Positions 22,996-34,790 of a stretch of DNA of 64,000 nucleotides are shown piece by piece. The position numbers and the translations under genes were made by a program. Under the pieces are notes generated by a model that was not told the origin of the DNA, did not search any database, and saw nothing but the letters and a program-made list of their open reading frames with translations. Origin of the DNA: Sphagnum compactum (taxonomy: Eukaryota; Bryophyta; Sphagnopsida; Sphagnales); assembly GCA_965153455.1 (NCBI GenBank), contig OZ234504.1, forward strand, positions 248,001 to 312,000. The letters run 5' to 3'. Position 1 is the stretch's first letter. Each line of letters begins with the position of its first letter.

Positions 22996-24179
22996 TGAAC
23001 TTTAGGTTTATTTAAGCATTTTGTTTAAAGATTCCAAAAACATGGCATGGCCATTTCGGTGGGTCTTGGTGAACTTAAAAACCATTTGCAATGCTTAATC
23101 ATAAAAAAATAGCGTAATGCTTGTAAATAACATTAAAAGTATGAAGAAGTTCCATAAGTTTATTTCCATTCACTAAACAATAATACAATAGGTGCAGTCA
23201 CATGCCACCAAAATAGATACCTCAGGAAGGTTTTTAAAAAAAACCTGGAACATCTAGGAGTTTTAAATTACAAAAAAATTGGAGGTGTATTTTCTCTGCT
23301 AGCAGAGTCTTACAATAAGCATTGATGAAAAAAGAAAATCTCCAACTCACCCAATTAAAAGTGTAAGGATAGTTTTGAAAAGTTTATAAATTAAACTTTT
23401 CTCTCCAAGCTTGCATGTACTTGTTCACTATTATTCATTCAATGTGTCTTACAAAACCAAGAAAAGAATAGAAGAATAAAAGAAAATACATTAGCACAAT
23501 TTGAAAAAAATAGAGGGAAAAAAAATGATAGAGTAAAAAAACAAAAATAAAACGCATAAAAATAAAAAAGAAACAGAAAAAAGAGGTGAAACTAGGAATT
23601 GTGGCAAAAAAAAAACATTGAGTAAAAAAAGGAAAAGAAGAATATATTTTTTAAAAAAGGAAAAAAAAAAAGGATTTGGGAAAAAGAGGGGAGGATGGAT
23701 ATAAGGGGAAAAAATGCCTTAAAAAATCAAGAAAAAAAGGAAAGACAAACAAGAAGAAAGGAAAAATCCAAAGCGGGGTAGCCTATGATCCCCTCATGAC
23801 CAAAAGAAAAACACTTTCCTTTGGAAGATTTACAAAACAAAACAAAAAAAATTTGCAAGTTAAAAGTCCCCTTAAAGGAATATATATATATATTTCACCT
23901 TTCATAATCTATGGAAAAACAATCTACTATTTCAACACCTCCACCTTTACATTTTCCCAAAATAACTTTCACCTTTTGTGCATCCATTCAAAAGCCAAAA
24001 AAAATCCTCACATACCTTCACTCCGTTTTAATCAAATAGCCCAAACATTAGAAACTTCAAAACTGAAATAACATCTTTTTTAAGGCGCCAAGAAGATGGA
24101 AAGAGGAAAAATAAAATAAAATTTGTAACCTAACCCTAAACCCACCTTGAACAAGAAATTAATAAATCTTTCATAACAT
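22996..24179. other. No gene seen; very A-rich
   Basis: 23450-23880 is strongly A-rich and gives a Lys-rich ORF without family resemblance. An (AT)n tract lies at 23881-23894. Confidence 0.5.
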
Positions 24180-24685
24180 TGCACCCCTTCCCCCCCCTTT
24201 AATTTAATTTAATTTAGCTAAAATTGAATTAGCAAAACCAACCCCCCCACCCCATAATGAATTTTAAAAAATCAACCACCTCCCCCTCCCATCCCCCTTC
24301 AACAAATCAAAAGAAAAAGAACCTTGACTCTTCTTCACTAGCCATTCAACAATGAAAAAAAAGTTTTACGAAAAAACTAACCCCCCTCCCTTCCTCCTTC
24401 CACAAGTCAAATGAAGTAGGAAAAAAAAACATTAACCTCCACCACCCCCCTGCCCCCTTAACAAAAAAGAAAAGAAAAAAATCAAGTCATAGCCCCCTCC
24501 CCTTTGAACAATCAATTTTTTTTAAAAACAACTCACCATGCCCCCTGAATAGTAAAAAGTAATTTACAAAAGTTACATGTAATAAAAAAATAACAAAAAA
24601 TGAAAAGAAGTCAACAAAAACAGCACCCCGCTACAGTGGGTTTTTTGTGGTCAAATAGCCCCCAGGCCCTATCTTATATATAAAT
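24180..24685 (+). repeat. Dispersed C/A-rich repeat, copy 3
   Basis: Collinear with copy 1: caaccacctccccctcccat, tagccattcaacaatgaaaa, caagtcaaatgaagtagg, agtaaaaagtaatttacaaa and tcaacaaaaacagc, ending cctatcttatatataaattc. The TATA-like end is followed by a GC-rich segment, reminiscent of a promoter/transcribed-region boundary. Confidence 0.7.
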
Positions 24686-25499
24686 TCATTTCGTCCCTGA
24701 CGGAGGTCGGGTTTCAAGCCGACCGGGCCCGGCGCTAATCGGAGGGCGGAATTTTCTGTTCCCAGTCTGTGGGCAAAGCTATTGGAGGAAATTAGGTTAC
24801 AACATTCTAGCGCGGAACCTAGACCCGGGATAGTCGACGTCAAGAACGGGGTGCCGGGCCAGGTCCGGTCCGGACTGTGTGTGACGGAGCTCGGCAACTT
24901 TTGCTCCAGAGAACACCCACTGAGGGAAGTTATCAGCAGTCACTTTTCGGAAAGTTTTTGGTATGGTCGTTGCTGATTTTGGGTGCTGTAGCTGTGCAAG
25001 ATTACAGAACGTCTCTCGGGTCTGTCTGTGCGTCTGTCGAGGTGCCAATTTGAGGGGTCAATTTCGAAGTATCAATTCGAGGAGATAAAAACCCAAATCC
25101 TGTCTGTCCATCTGTCAATGTCCTGAAACCCAGATCCCGTCTGTCTGTCGAGGTCTTGAAACTCAGATCCCATCTGTTCGTCTGTCGAGGTCCTAAAACA
25201 CAGATCCCAAATTGTAAAAGTAAAATATCCGCCCAAAAGCCTGCCTGGCTCCTCTTTTCCGGGTTTTCGTGAAACCCGACAATTTTGTGAGGTTTTTTTG
25301 AAATAAACAGAACCGGCAGCGGTTCTTTGATTCTGAATTTTTTTCAAATACCTGGAACTTGTGATTCTTTGACTCCGAGTTTTAATTCTTTTAATTCCCA
25401 TTTTACAAATACCCAGACGTGGAGGTTATTCAACATATCAAATACCCGTCCAACACTGCTTATATAGTACACAGACAGAACAACAACAAGAGTTATTAA
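24686..25499. other. GC-rich unidentified segment with 33-37-bp repeat
   Basis: 24690-25010 is GC-rich (gggcccggcgctaatcgg and similar) with no conserved ORF. 25095-25210 holds three units of (a)gatcc-gtctgtc, gtcgaggtc-tgaaac, starting at about 25095, 25132 and 25165. A further remnant of the dispersed repeat end (agatcatatgtataggcc) is at 25552. Confidence 0.5.
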
Positions 25500-28400
25500 T
25501 TGGTTGAAACAATTAACGGGTACCCACTAGTCCTTACAAGTGCAATGACAAGATCATATGTATAGGCCAGCTCATCTTTGTAATAAATATCTAGCTTCTT
25601 TTCAGCTTGTACGAGGTTACTTTCTAAGTGTATCAAGATTTTCCTGCACAACACAGAAATCACAGAAGATCATGCAATGATTACTGAAATGTAACCATCC
25701 GTTTGGTATTATCTGCTGGATCACCTGATTTGTGATTGTTTAGTGTGGAGATCCTTCTCATTTCTGATCACAAGAAATGGCACCACACTTTCTCCTATAT
25801 CCTTAACCCAAAATTCTTCCCTCGCAACCTCATGTATTTTAGTCCAGGGGGCAAGCGTTTCCGCGCGGAGAAGTTTGTACCCTCGTGACAACCACTGTAG
25901 CGAGACTGAAGGGGAATCGTGTTGGGGGTGTATCGGGAGTTTTCTGATTTCTGATCGTTCTCTGCACCAACACCGTTTAGATTTGTTGCCACCAGCCATA
26001 TGGCAGAGGCCATTACGGTTTTTATGGGACGCCCAACAACCCACAAACTTTGTCACTCCTTACAACTATCATCTTTAATAAACAGGTGGTGTACGTGGCA
26101 AGATATGTTTTCTTGGAGCGACGTTGTCTCGCTGGTACTGGCGACTGCGTCGATGTGAAGAGTGGTGTTCCTTGCGAGACTGAGTCTTTGTGGTTGTAGA
26201 TCTTGTGAACCTTAAACTCCATAACCTAGTACTTTCAAGCGTCGTGCAAAGAAAAGAACAGGCCCGGGTCGCTGGAGCGTCTGTCCACTTCGTTTTTCTT
26301 TGATTTTACATTGTTAGATCCTCTTGGCGACGGCCTTACAAGCCGTGAGTTTTTCTGTTTTTTTCATTTCTTTTCCTTCCAACTTGATTTGCAATCCAGC
26401 AGCTTGGCTTTTCCATATGTGCAGCAAGGGGTTTGTTTTCTGTTTTGCCGTAGGTTATCAGATGTGGGATGTGGATTGTGCTCGAAATGGGTCTGTGATG
26501 TTTGATAATGCTTTGTTTTGGAAAGCGAGTCTTGTCAGAGACTTGCCAGCTCTGTGGAATCAAAACTACTGAGACCTTCGCTGTCTTTCTGTTTGTGAAA
26601 TTCCTCTTGGTTCTTCTAGGGGATAATGAAGTCGAGGACCGAAAGAGGACCGAAAGGCATTGTTCATATAATGAGCATCATCACATATCACCATTCGATA
26701 TTCTTTGCACAATCGTCGGAGGATAGTAGTATTCAGTATTGGGAGATAATTCCGGTTTCTCCATTGACGAACCGGAGACAGAAAAGCTCGCTCTTTCTCT
26801 CTCTCAATGCATTGAGGCAGTAACAGTGTCGAAACCCCTACTCTGGGGACAGGAGGTAAGTCCAGGGCGTTAGATGTCTACATGGAACACAACGGCACTA
26901 TGTTTTGGTTGCGGTGCTTCCAAAAACCTTTCTTGCATCTGGCGACAACAAAAGAAGTGCAATTGCTTTGAAAAATTCATACCTCGTTCTCACTCCAGCT
27001 TGGGGTCCTGTTCCATAATATCTAGCCTTTTCAAACAATCGCTATGTGATCAATTACTTTGGTGCAATAGTACATTATTGAGATACTGGATGATCTAAAA
27101 GCTTCAAGCAGTTGCATATGATTTGATTAAAAATGTTCTTCTTTCTCACCCCTGTGCCCCCAACTGATCCTCAACTAAACAATCATGAGGTAAATAGAAA
27201 GTTCACTGTTGGAGTGCTTCACCCTGGATGATCACATAATTGATGCTTTCAATCATCAAACCCTCCTAACAATGCAATACCTTTGGATAGCTGCTTTTCA
27301 GAGAGCCTGAATTAGGTCCTCTCTTTCAGACTTTTCCTTCATAAGATCCCATGAAATGTAAAGGAGCCTAGCAAACCAAGAGAGGAAAAACAACAGCTTC
27401 CAGATTGAGAACCCTTTTCTGTGATCCTTCAAAGTTCACACCAAATCAGATCACATTTCACTCATGCCTTCGGAAAACACTGGAAGGTCTTTGCAAACAC
27501 AGAAACCATATATATATATTTTACAGCCTGAAAACAAAAGTCCCCTTCAAACACCTGAGTGATTGTGAAATGAGTCCTTCCCAAGAAGACCATTGAATGT
27601 GAAGCTCACCTATGACAGACAGCAAAGTCTATAGAGGACCACAGACTGATCACTGGTTCTTTGTAAAAGAAACAAGACACAACAATTGGCCTGAATAGTA
27701 TTGAACATAGAAATGAAAGGTGAAACTATCACATCAGTATAATTACTTACAGCACCTTTCTCAACAACACAACACTAACAAGTTTTCTGTCTCCATCGAA
27801 GCTCCTAGCATACATGAACCAACTGCATTCACAATCTGGAGCTGGTCTACTGCGCTGAGCACTGCTTGTTGATGACTGCTGCAACTCCCAACCTCTTCTT
27901 GGCCAGTACCAGTCAAGATGCAGTCTGCTATCTCCTCCAGCAGTGTGTAACATACCTGTCATGTTAAATGTCAACCAACCAACTTCTTTGTGAACTTCAG
28001 AATTGAATACTGCCACTGACTGCCTTCTTATGTGCTGATGCCCAGAATTGGAATGCTGTGAAACAAAATTTCAAATAACTGTAAAAGTGCATTGAGCTGC
28101 AGAACATTACCAACAGCATTTGCACAGCAGTGCATGATGACTGATCACCATCTGAAGCCAGCTCAAGGAATTGCATGATATGCTATGCTCAGTCCCAAAG
28201 TGTCCACTTATCCCTTCCCAACTGCATGATAAGTCACAAGTTTGAAGGCATGAATTCACTCGCAATTGCTGTGAATTGAACAGAAGCTGTTCCAAATCTG
28301 CCAAGTTGAGAATAAATGCTGAGCAATTCTCTGAAACAAATTGACAAGGTTGCAGGAGAAGATACATACATGACTGAAAAAAGTTCAACATTGTATAAGG

Positions 28401-29949
28401 CTGCTTCCTTTTTTCTTGACACCCATGAACTGAACTGTTTCATAATCTTTCTGATCAGTGCCAAGAGCCTCTAAACCGTAAACTCAGGTGACCCAAAACA
28501 AGAGCACTTGAAGGGGGAAGCCTAGATTTTGATAACACTCAACTCTGCAAACTGATCATCCAATACAAGTTCTTTCCTAACTCCAATCTAACTATCTTTG
28601 GATGTTAGATGCGTACAGTAAGCACATTCAATGGAGAAACTCTCAGTTTTGAAATTTTCCAATATTAAAAAAGTAAGAATCCTGTGAAACAATTACTACA
28701 GAATGAATTTAACAATGAAACCAACCTGACAATCAAGGTTTCACAGAATTACTGGACTCCACAAGATTATGATTTGAACATGATTTGAATTCACAATCTG
28801 ATTTGCCTTTCAGCTGATCATTGTTGGAATTTGGGGAGGGAGTGAATGAACCTGTAAGTGTTGTTTGTTCTATGTTGACTTCTGCAGATCAATGTGCTCA
28901 ATGTTCTTCATCATACTGATGTATTGGAAATGTCCACAACTCATTTTTTCACTTCAATCCAGTTCCACCTGAAGGAATCCTAATCCATTGAATTCAAACT
29001 GACTGTCAATCTCAATGTTTCTTGCTAGATTCTCATGTTCTAACAAAACTAAGAAGAAAATTTGATCATAGAATCAGAGAAATTCCGAGACTATAAACAC
29101 AATCTGATGATGCACTTACACCACGTGGATTCTCAAGAAGTTGAGAACTGACCATGACCTCCTTTGCATCTGTTTAGGACTGGTAGAAATTCGAAAATTC
29201 ACTGTTCAGAAACAGCTCTGGCCTACAATTCTCTTCAGGTTTTCTGCTCCCTGCATCAGTTCGTTTCTTTTTCTGCAATCGTTGCTGCAACAACTGGATA
29301 GCAACAAATTTCAAACGAGCTGTGTGTTCTACAGAATAATATATCTGCCATGTTGCCCTGAACAATGAATGGAGTGAATCGGAAATCGACTGAAACACTG
29401 TACTGGATTGGAAAAGACGCGTAGGTGGAATGTTCTGCAGCGAATATGCCAAGAAAACGCGTACAGCGAACGGCTAGGCATGACGAGCGAGGGTTGGGAA
29501 CAGATAAGGCAGCGTGACCACACATCCAACGCGCTTCGGGAAGAACAGTCAAAGACGCTAAAGAAGAAATATGCACAAGAGGAGGTTATCAAGGAGGAAA
29601 AGATTTTTGGAGGGAGGACAAGAGTATGAGATTGTCGGTAGAGGGCAATACAATCGAGAAAATGATTGTTGAGGTAGGACAAGAGAGGAGAGGAAGATAT
29701 TTTTGTGAGAGGGAGGCAAGATAGTAGAGGAAGAGATTGTTGACAGAGGAGGCAAGACAGTAGAAGAAAAGGTCATTACAGATCTGGGTAGGAGGGGGAC
29801 TTTGAGCCGAGAATATGAAGAGGAAGGGCAAAGTTCTTCTTGACACGAAGAAGAAAAGCAGGGGACATGTTGCAACTCCGTCGTCGCGAGCGTCGCCCTT
29901 CGTGGTATGTTTGTGGCACTTTCTCTCGGCACTTGTGCCGAGTAAAAGA
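25500..29949. other. Long stretch without a recognisable gene
   Basis: Mixed composition. A few spans look possibly exonic: 26460-26571 (GYQMWDVDCARNGSVMFDNA, following a tag acceptor) and minus-strand 28016-27750 (LHLDWYWPRRGWELQQSSTS). I cannot assign them to a family and they have no clear splice-linked partners. No tRNA, rRNA or long repeat seen. GA-rich tract 29690-29760. Confidence 0.45.
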
Positions 29950-29954
29950 TTTCT

Positions 29955-30500
29955 AGAACGTGTTGGGGTTGGCCTAAACCCTTCAGATCTCTATTCAATG
30001 ACAAAGGAAGGATTTGAGGGGCTGGAAGGGGGAGAGAGATGTTTGCTTTCGTGATAAGTTTTCTTTGCACAAAACTTTAGTCCATACTTTGCAACTTGTT
30101 GAACATGTTTTGGAACTTTTTGAGGTTGACCAACCTTCAAGGCTGTCTTAACAGCAAGGATGTGATGTGGGGGGTTTGGTGATACGCTTTCCTTTTCACA
30201 AATTTTTTTTCCTTTAATACACACTTTCTAGACCTTATTGATTATCTATAGAACCTATTGAGATTGACCTACCTTCAAATCTCTCTTTAACAAGAAGAAG
30301 AAGCAAAGGATGGGGTTTTTTTTGTTGTTTGTTGATTTGATGATGAACTTTCTTTGTGCGAAACTTTGTCTTGAGTACACACTTTTCACCTTGTTGAAAA
30401 TAAAATTCAGAACTTATTGAGGTTTGGTTGGCTTTAAATAGTTCACGAACAGCAATGAGTGAAAGAGGTGTTTGGATTCTTGTTTGATGGTTTGCACAAA
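29955..30500 (+). repeat. Degenerate tandem repeat, about 150-160 bp unit
   Basis: Diverged units share gaggttgacc-accttcaa (29964, 30121, 30261, 30419 in varied form), a GA-rich middle (aacaagaagaagaagcaaag), tgatgaactttctttg, cacaaaacttt and cacactttcta-accttgttga. Poor conservation suggests an old array. No coding role evident. Confidence 0.55.
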
Positions 30501-30559
30501 ACTTGTTTGGAGGTTCTTCCATTGCGCACGCACACAAGTACACCCCCTCATCCATATGT

Positions 30560-32060
30560 TATTTGTTTCCTAGTTTGTAATTTTCAATAACTTGTTTCGA
30601 CATTGGATCTTGGATTGAAAATCTTGTTCATCTTATAGGTAGCTCATTTGTCGTGTTTTTTTTACTTAAGTTGATTTGCATCATAAGTAGTGGGAAATCT
30701 CTAACATGAACTAATGTATTATACGTGGAATGTCATTCCATTTGTTAAGTATTGGTAAACTTGTTCAACTTGGTGTCAATACACTTTGAGCTTTGAAGAT
30801 CATTGTCCAAGGCTTGTTATGTCGTAGAAATTCAACATGTGAGGCATTTGATTTTGTTGATAAGTTTCTATGAATATGCAAAAGTGGTAATTGAATTAAT
30901 CAGCATTTTAACATACATTGATTGACCAAAATAAACTTAGAGGAAATTATGGATCTATGGCCTTTTATTAATTATTTTAATTTAAGTTTATAGTCAAATT
31001 TTCATGTTTTGATTAAAGAGCGAGATGCCAACATAAGCCACATGTGGGCTAGGTATACTTGCCACTTTTAAATCATGGCATAGCAAAATGATTATCCTTC
31101 ATATTTCCAAACATTGAAAAATGAATCATTATTAACAATAATGTTTTTCCAAATGTTGATGCCATTGCAGTGGAAGGAGACATGGACACAAACAACCCTT
31201 ATGAATGGGAATAAACTTATTTTTGCTTAGAAAAATAATCACCTTTCAAAATGGGAAATATTGCTCAAAATCTTTTATTAGCCTATGGTTCAAGGTCTAG
31301 CATTCTATTAGGATATGATTAACTTGGTGAAATAGGACAGAATAATGAGAATTGCAATTAGATTATTTACATCTTCTATTGTTCATCATTCCATGTTTTG
31401 ATCTTTTTGGTTTGTCCACATGGTTATGTTCACCTTTCTTCATAGTTTCCTTCTCTCCCCACATGTTATATTTTTGGTAGACAACTACTTGAATTACTAT
31501 GTCTATGTGAAACCAATACCTTTGCACAAGCATCCACCCATATAAGAATTGGTGAAAATATATATACACATAAAATAATTCAATATATATCCAATACATA
31601 AATGGTTTTGGTTGTTATTAACATTGTGTTGAAAACAATTGAATGTATGAACGTCTTCCTTGAGTCATTTGGTTCTTAATTTTAATTTTCCATCTTTCAT
31701 TATTAATTTCGATTTTTTAAGTTTTTAGTGATATCTTTTTCTTTCCTTGTGTTTGGATTCAAGTTGAACTCAATTTGTTAATCTTTTTTAATAATATTAA
31801 ATTTCTTGAATGAAAGTGTTTCATTTGGAAAACCCGAAGGTAATTCTTTTGGACCTTATATGACTTCAAATTTCTTAGGATGTTTGCAAGATTTATTTCG
31901 TTCAAAATTTCTTCTTATGATGCTTTTAATTATGCCGATGAGTTTTTATGAACATGAAAATGTATCATATGTATAAAATATTGTGAGTTTGATTTTACCA
32001 CAAGTTTTTTTTCATTTAAAAAGTAGGATGTTATTTTGATCTAATTGGATGAATTGTTTT
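30560..32060. other. Upstream region of left HNL copy; no gene seen
   Basis: AT-rich, no recognised ORF. Homology with the right HNL copy begins only near 32050, so the two promoters differ and the first exon of the left copy cannot be placed. Confidence 0.45.
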
Positions 32061-32134
32061 AGGGTTGAAAGCTATGAAAGAAAAGTTGACATGTTTTACA
32101 AATTGTGTTGTATTAATCATCTTATCGATTGCGG

Positions 32135-33617
32135 ATAAATCCGATTCATATTGTGTATCCAAATCCCATTTTACCACACCCGAAATTGGTCATCATATTT
32201 TTTCATGGCATTGTTTCTAAAAAGGACATTGTTGAGGCATGGAAAGAAACATGGACATCAATTACCCACATCAATGGAGAGGAACGTCCTACATTTTGGA
32301 TAAAAGAGTGGTTGGTTGAAGACATGGGAGAAAATATCCAAATCCTTTCTCTTTTATATGATGTCGATATTTATGGGGTCAATGATGATGTAACAAATAT
32401 TGGGAAGAACCTTGTACAAAGTTTGGTGGTGAATCAAAGGTGAAACAATGTCCTTCCCAACTCTAATATTTGAAAGTTTTGTGTGTTTAAACATGTGTTA
32501 ACATAACCTTCCATACTTCAATGGATTTCAAATTTCATAATATTATTCATTATTAATGTATTTATAATAGTTATCAAGGTTACAAAAATATCTTTTAATT
32601 TGGGATAATAGTTTAATAGAAAATATTGATAACACATATTTAATTATACTTCATTTTAAACCTTTTATGAGATTTGAATATCCTTACATTATGCCACAAA
32701 TGGAGTTTAAATACAAAAATGACATTGAAACATAATCTAATTATAAATATTGTTTGCATCTACAGTTATGAAAGCCTTTGGTGTGCTCCAATTGTATTGG
32801 TTGGTCATAGCTTTGGTGGCTTGGTCATCAAAAGTTTAGTGGTGGAGATCAAAAGACTTATGAATCAAAAAACATCAAATGATATGGATGTAGCCATGAA
32901 TGCAAGATCCAAGGACTTTTATGATAACCTTACTAGGGTAATTTTTTATGGTACTCCACATGAAGGTGGGACAAAAACATTTTCAACATATTTTGTACGA
33001 ATATGCCAAGAAACGGGTGACAAGACCCACTCAATAACACAACAAAGTTTACTTCAAAATGTTCAAGTTTTAGATTCAAAAATGGAACAACTTTCTGTGG
33101 AATTTGATCGAGCCAAAGAAAATCTTAACATTTATGCTTTTGTTGAAGGACAACCCATTAACGAAGATGAGGTAACTTTTCAATACAATGACCTTCAATA
33201 AATATGCAAATTGATATTTTTGTAGAAATTCAAAATTTTTGCAATTTTATCTTTTATATCTTTGCACAAGCCTTGTGTGAAAATGTGATGCATTGAATGT
33301 GATCAAATAAATGTGCTTGAAATGGGTGTGTATGTCCTTATGTTTTAAGCTTTTCATAACATTTTTTTTAATTGAAAAAAATTATGTTGAATTTTTTTTA
33401 AAAAATCAATGAAAATATGTTTAACTTGTATTTGATTTTTCAAATCTCATTAAACCATGTGCAGGAAATTCTTGTTCCATATGCATTAGCCCAACGATTA
33501 TCTTGTAACAATTATTACAAAATTGAAGACGCAAACCATTTGACTATTTGCAAGCCACCTACAAGGGACCACATAAGTTATTCAAAATTGGTGGATTGTT
33601 TAAAGATTTGTTTAAAG
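32135..33617 (+). pseudogene. Left HNL copy: alpha/beta-hydrolase (SERAC1-like) exons
   Basis: HNL proteins are NLR immune receptors with an N-terminal alpha/beta-hydrolase. Three exons: 32135-32439 (LVIIFFHGI oxyanion-type strand and WIKEWLVEDMGENIQIL), 32766-33171 (IVLVGHSFGGLVIKSLV, GXSXG nucleophile elbow, and FYGTPHEGG) and 33465-33617 (NHLTICKPP, probable catalytic His). Phases match across junctions (305+406+153 = 864 bases) and there are no stops. However, the acceptor before 32135 reads TTGCGG where the right copy has TTGCAG, so the first junction cannot splice normally. The NB-ARC exon that should follow is missing. Exon lengths are identical to the right copy. Confidence 0.85.
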
Positions 33618-34790
33618 GTGAGACATCAACTTCAATGCAAAAGTTTTAGTTAGTCATTATATGAAGAGGAAACTAAAAGGAATTTTTAGGTTGTCATAAT
33701 GCACATGACACTTTGATTTTGCATCAAGTGTCATCTCCACATGAAATCCTAACACACCTATCAAGTCAAATGCCCAATGTTTTTCCAAGAAAAGGTGATA
33801 TGCCCATCCTCAAAAATTATGATTGAAATGATAATTGATACCAAAAGAATGAAATGATTGAAAAATTACGGGAGTAATCGAAATTAATTAGTCATTTTGC
33901 TTTGGGTTAAAAAAATCTCAATCGTAAAATCAATGGTGGAAATCAACCCTGTTGTTGATTAAACAATCAAACTTGGTTGATGAAAAAAAAAACTTAAAAG
34001 AAATTGGTTGCCATCTCTTTAGCAACCAAAAATCATTAAGGTAACCAAAAAATAGTTAATAGCAATCGAGAAAAAAGGTATTTTATTTGACATGTTCAAT
34101 CATCAATGGATTGATCTACAACATTAATTTTGTGACCAAAATTTTATGATCGTTCATTTTTTTATTCTCTAATTAGGTGATTGAAATTTATTTTTTTAAA
34201 TTTATTGAATTTCAATTGCCCAACAACAAAATTCTTTTTTTGGAGGGTCATTCAACTAAACTTTTAATCACCAAATGATTAAATGTAGTTTCTTTAAATT
34301 ATCATACTAATTTGCAATCATCCAATCAATGGCAAGGTTGATCCTCACCATTGATTTGGCAATCGAAATTATTTTGGTCACCTAGAAAAAGTAAATAACC
34401 ACATAACCAAAAAAAATCGATTGCTTCAATTTTTCTCATTTTTTGATCATTTCAATATTTCCCATTTTTTGTCATTGTTTCATTTGTCATAGATTAATAT
34501 TTTTTCACATTAAACCCTTGTTCTTGACAGCCTTATTAAGGTTTTGATTCAAGTTAACCTTAAGTTGACCTAAGTTGACCCTATTTTGATGTAAAGTTAG
34601 GTTGTGTCAATGTTCAACATGACATGTCATGTTGTGAAGGACTTAATAATGCCATGAAAACCCTGGGAAGTTATGTTCATAACACTTTTGTAAGATCTAA
34701 CATTAAACATATAGGTGACAAAACTTTAATCTAATTTTTTTTGTTAATTCATATCATTGATTTGTGTTCAGTTCAAATATAAAAAATTTG
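33618..34790 (+). other. Intron-derived sequence of left HNL copy
   Basis: Alignable with the right copy at 49278-48140 on the minus strand (for example, gtaggtgacaaaac versus gtataggtgacaaaa near the 3' end). Homology stops at about 34790, where LRR sequence begins directly. In the right copy the NB-ARC exon follows this point. Confidence 0.75.
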
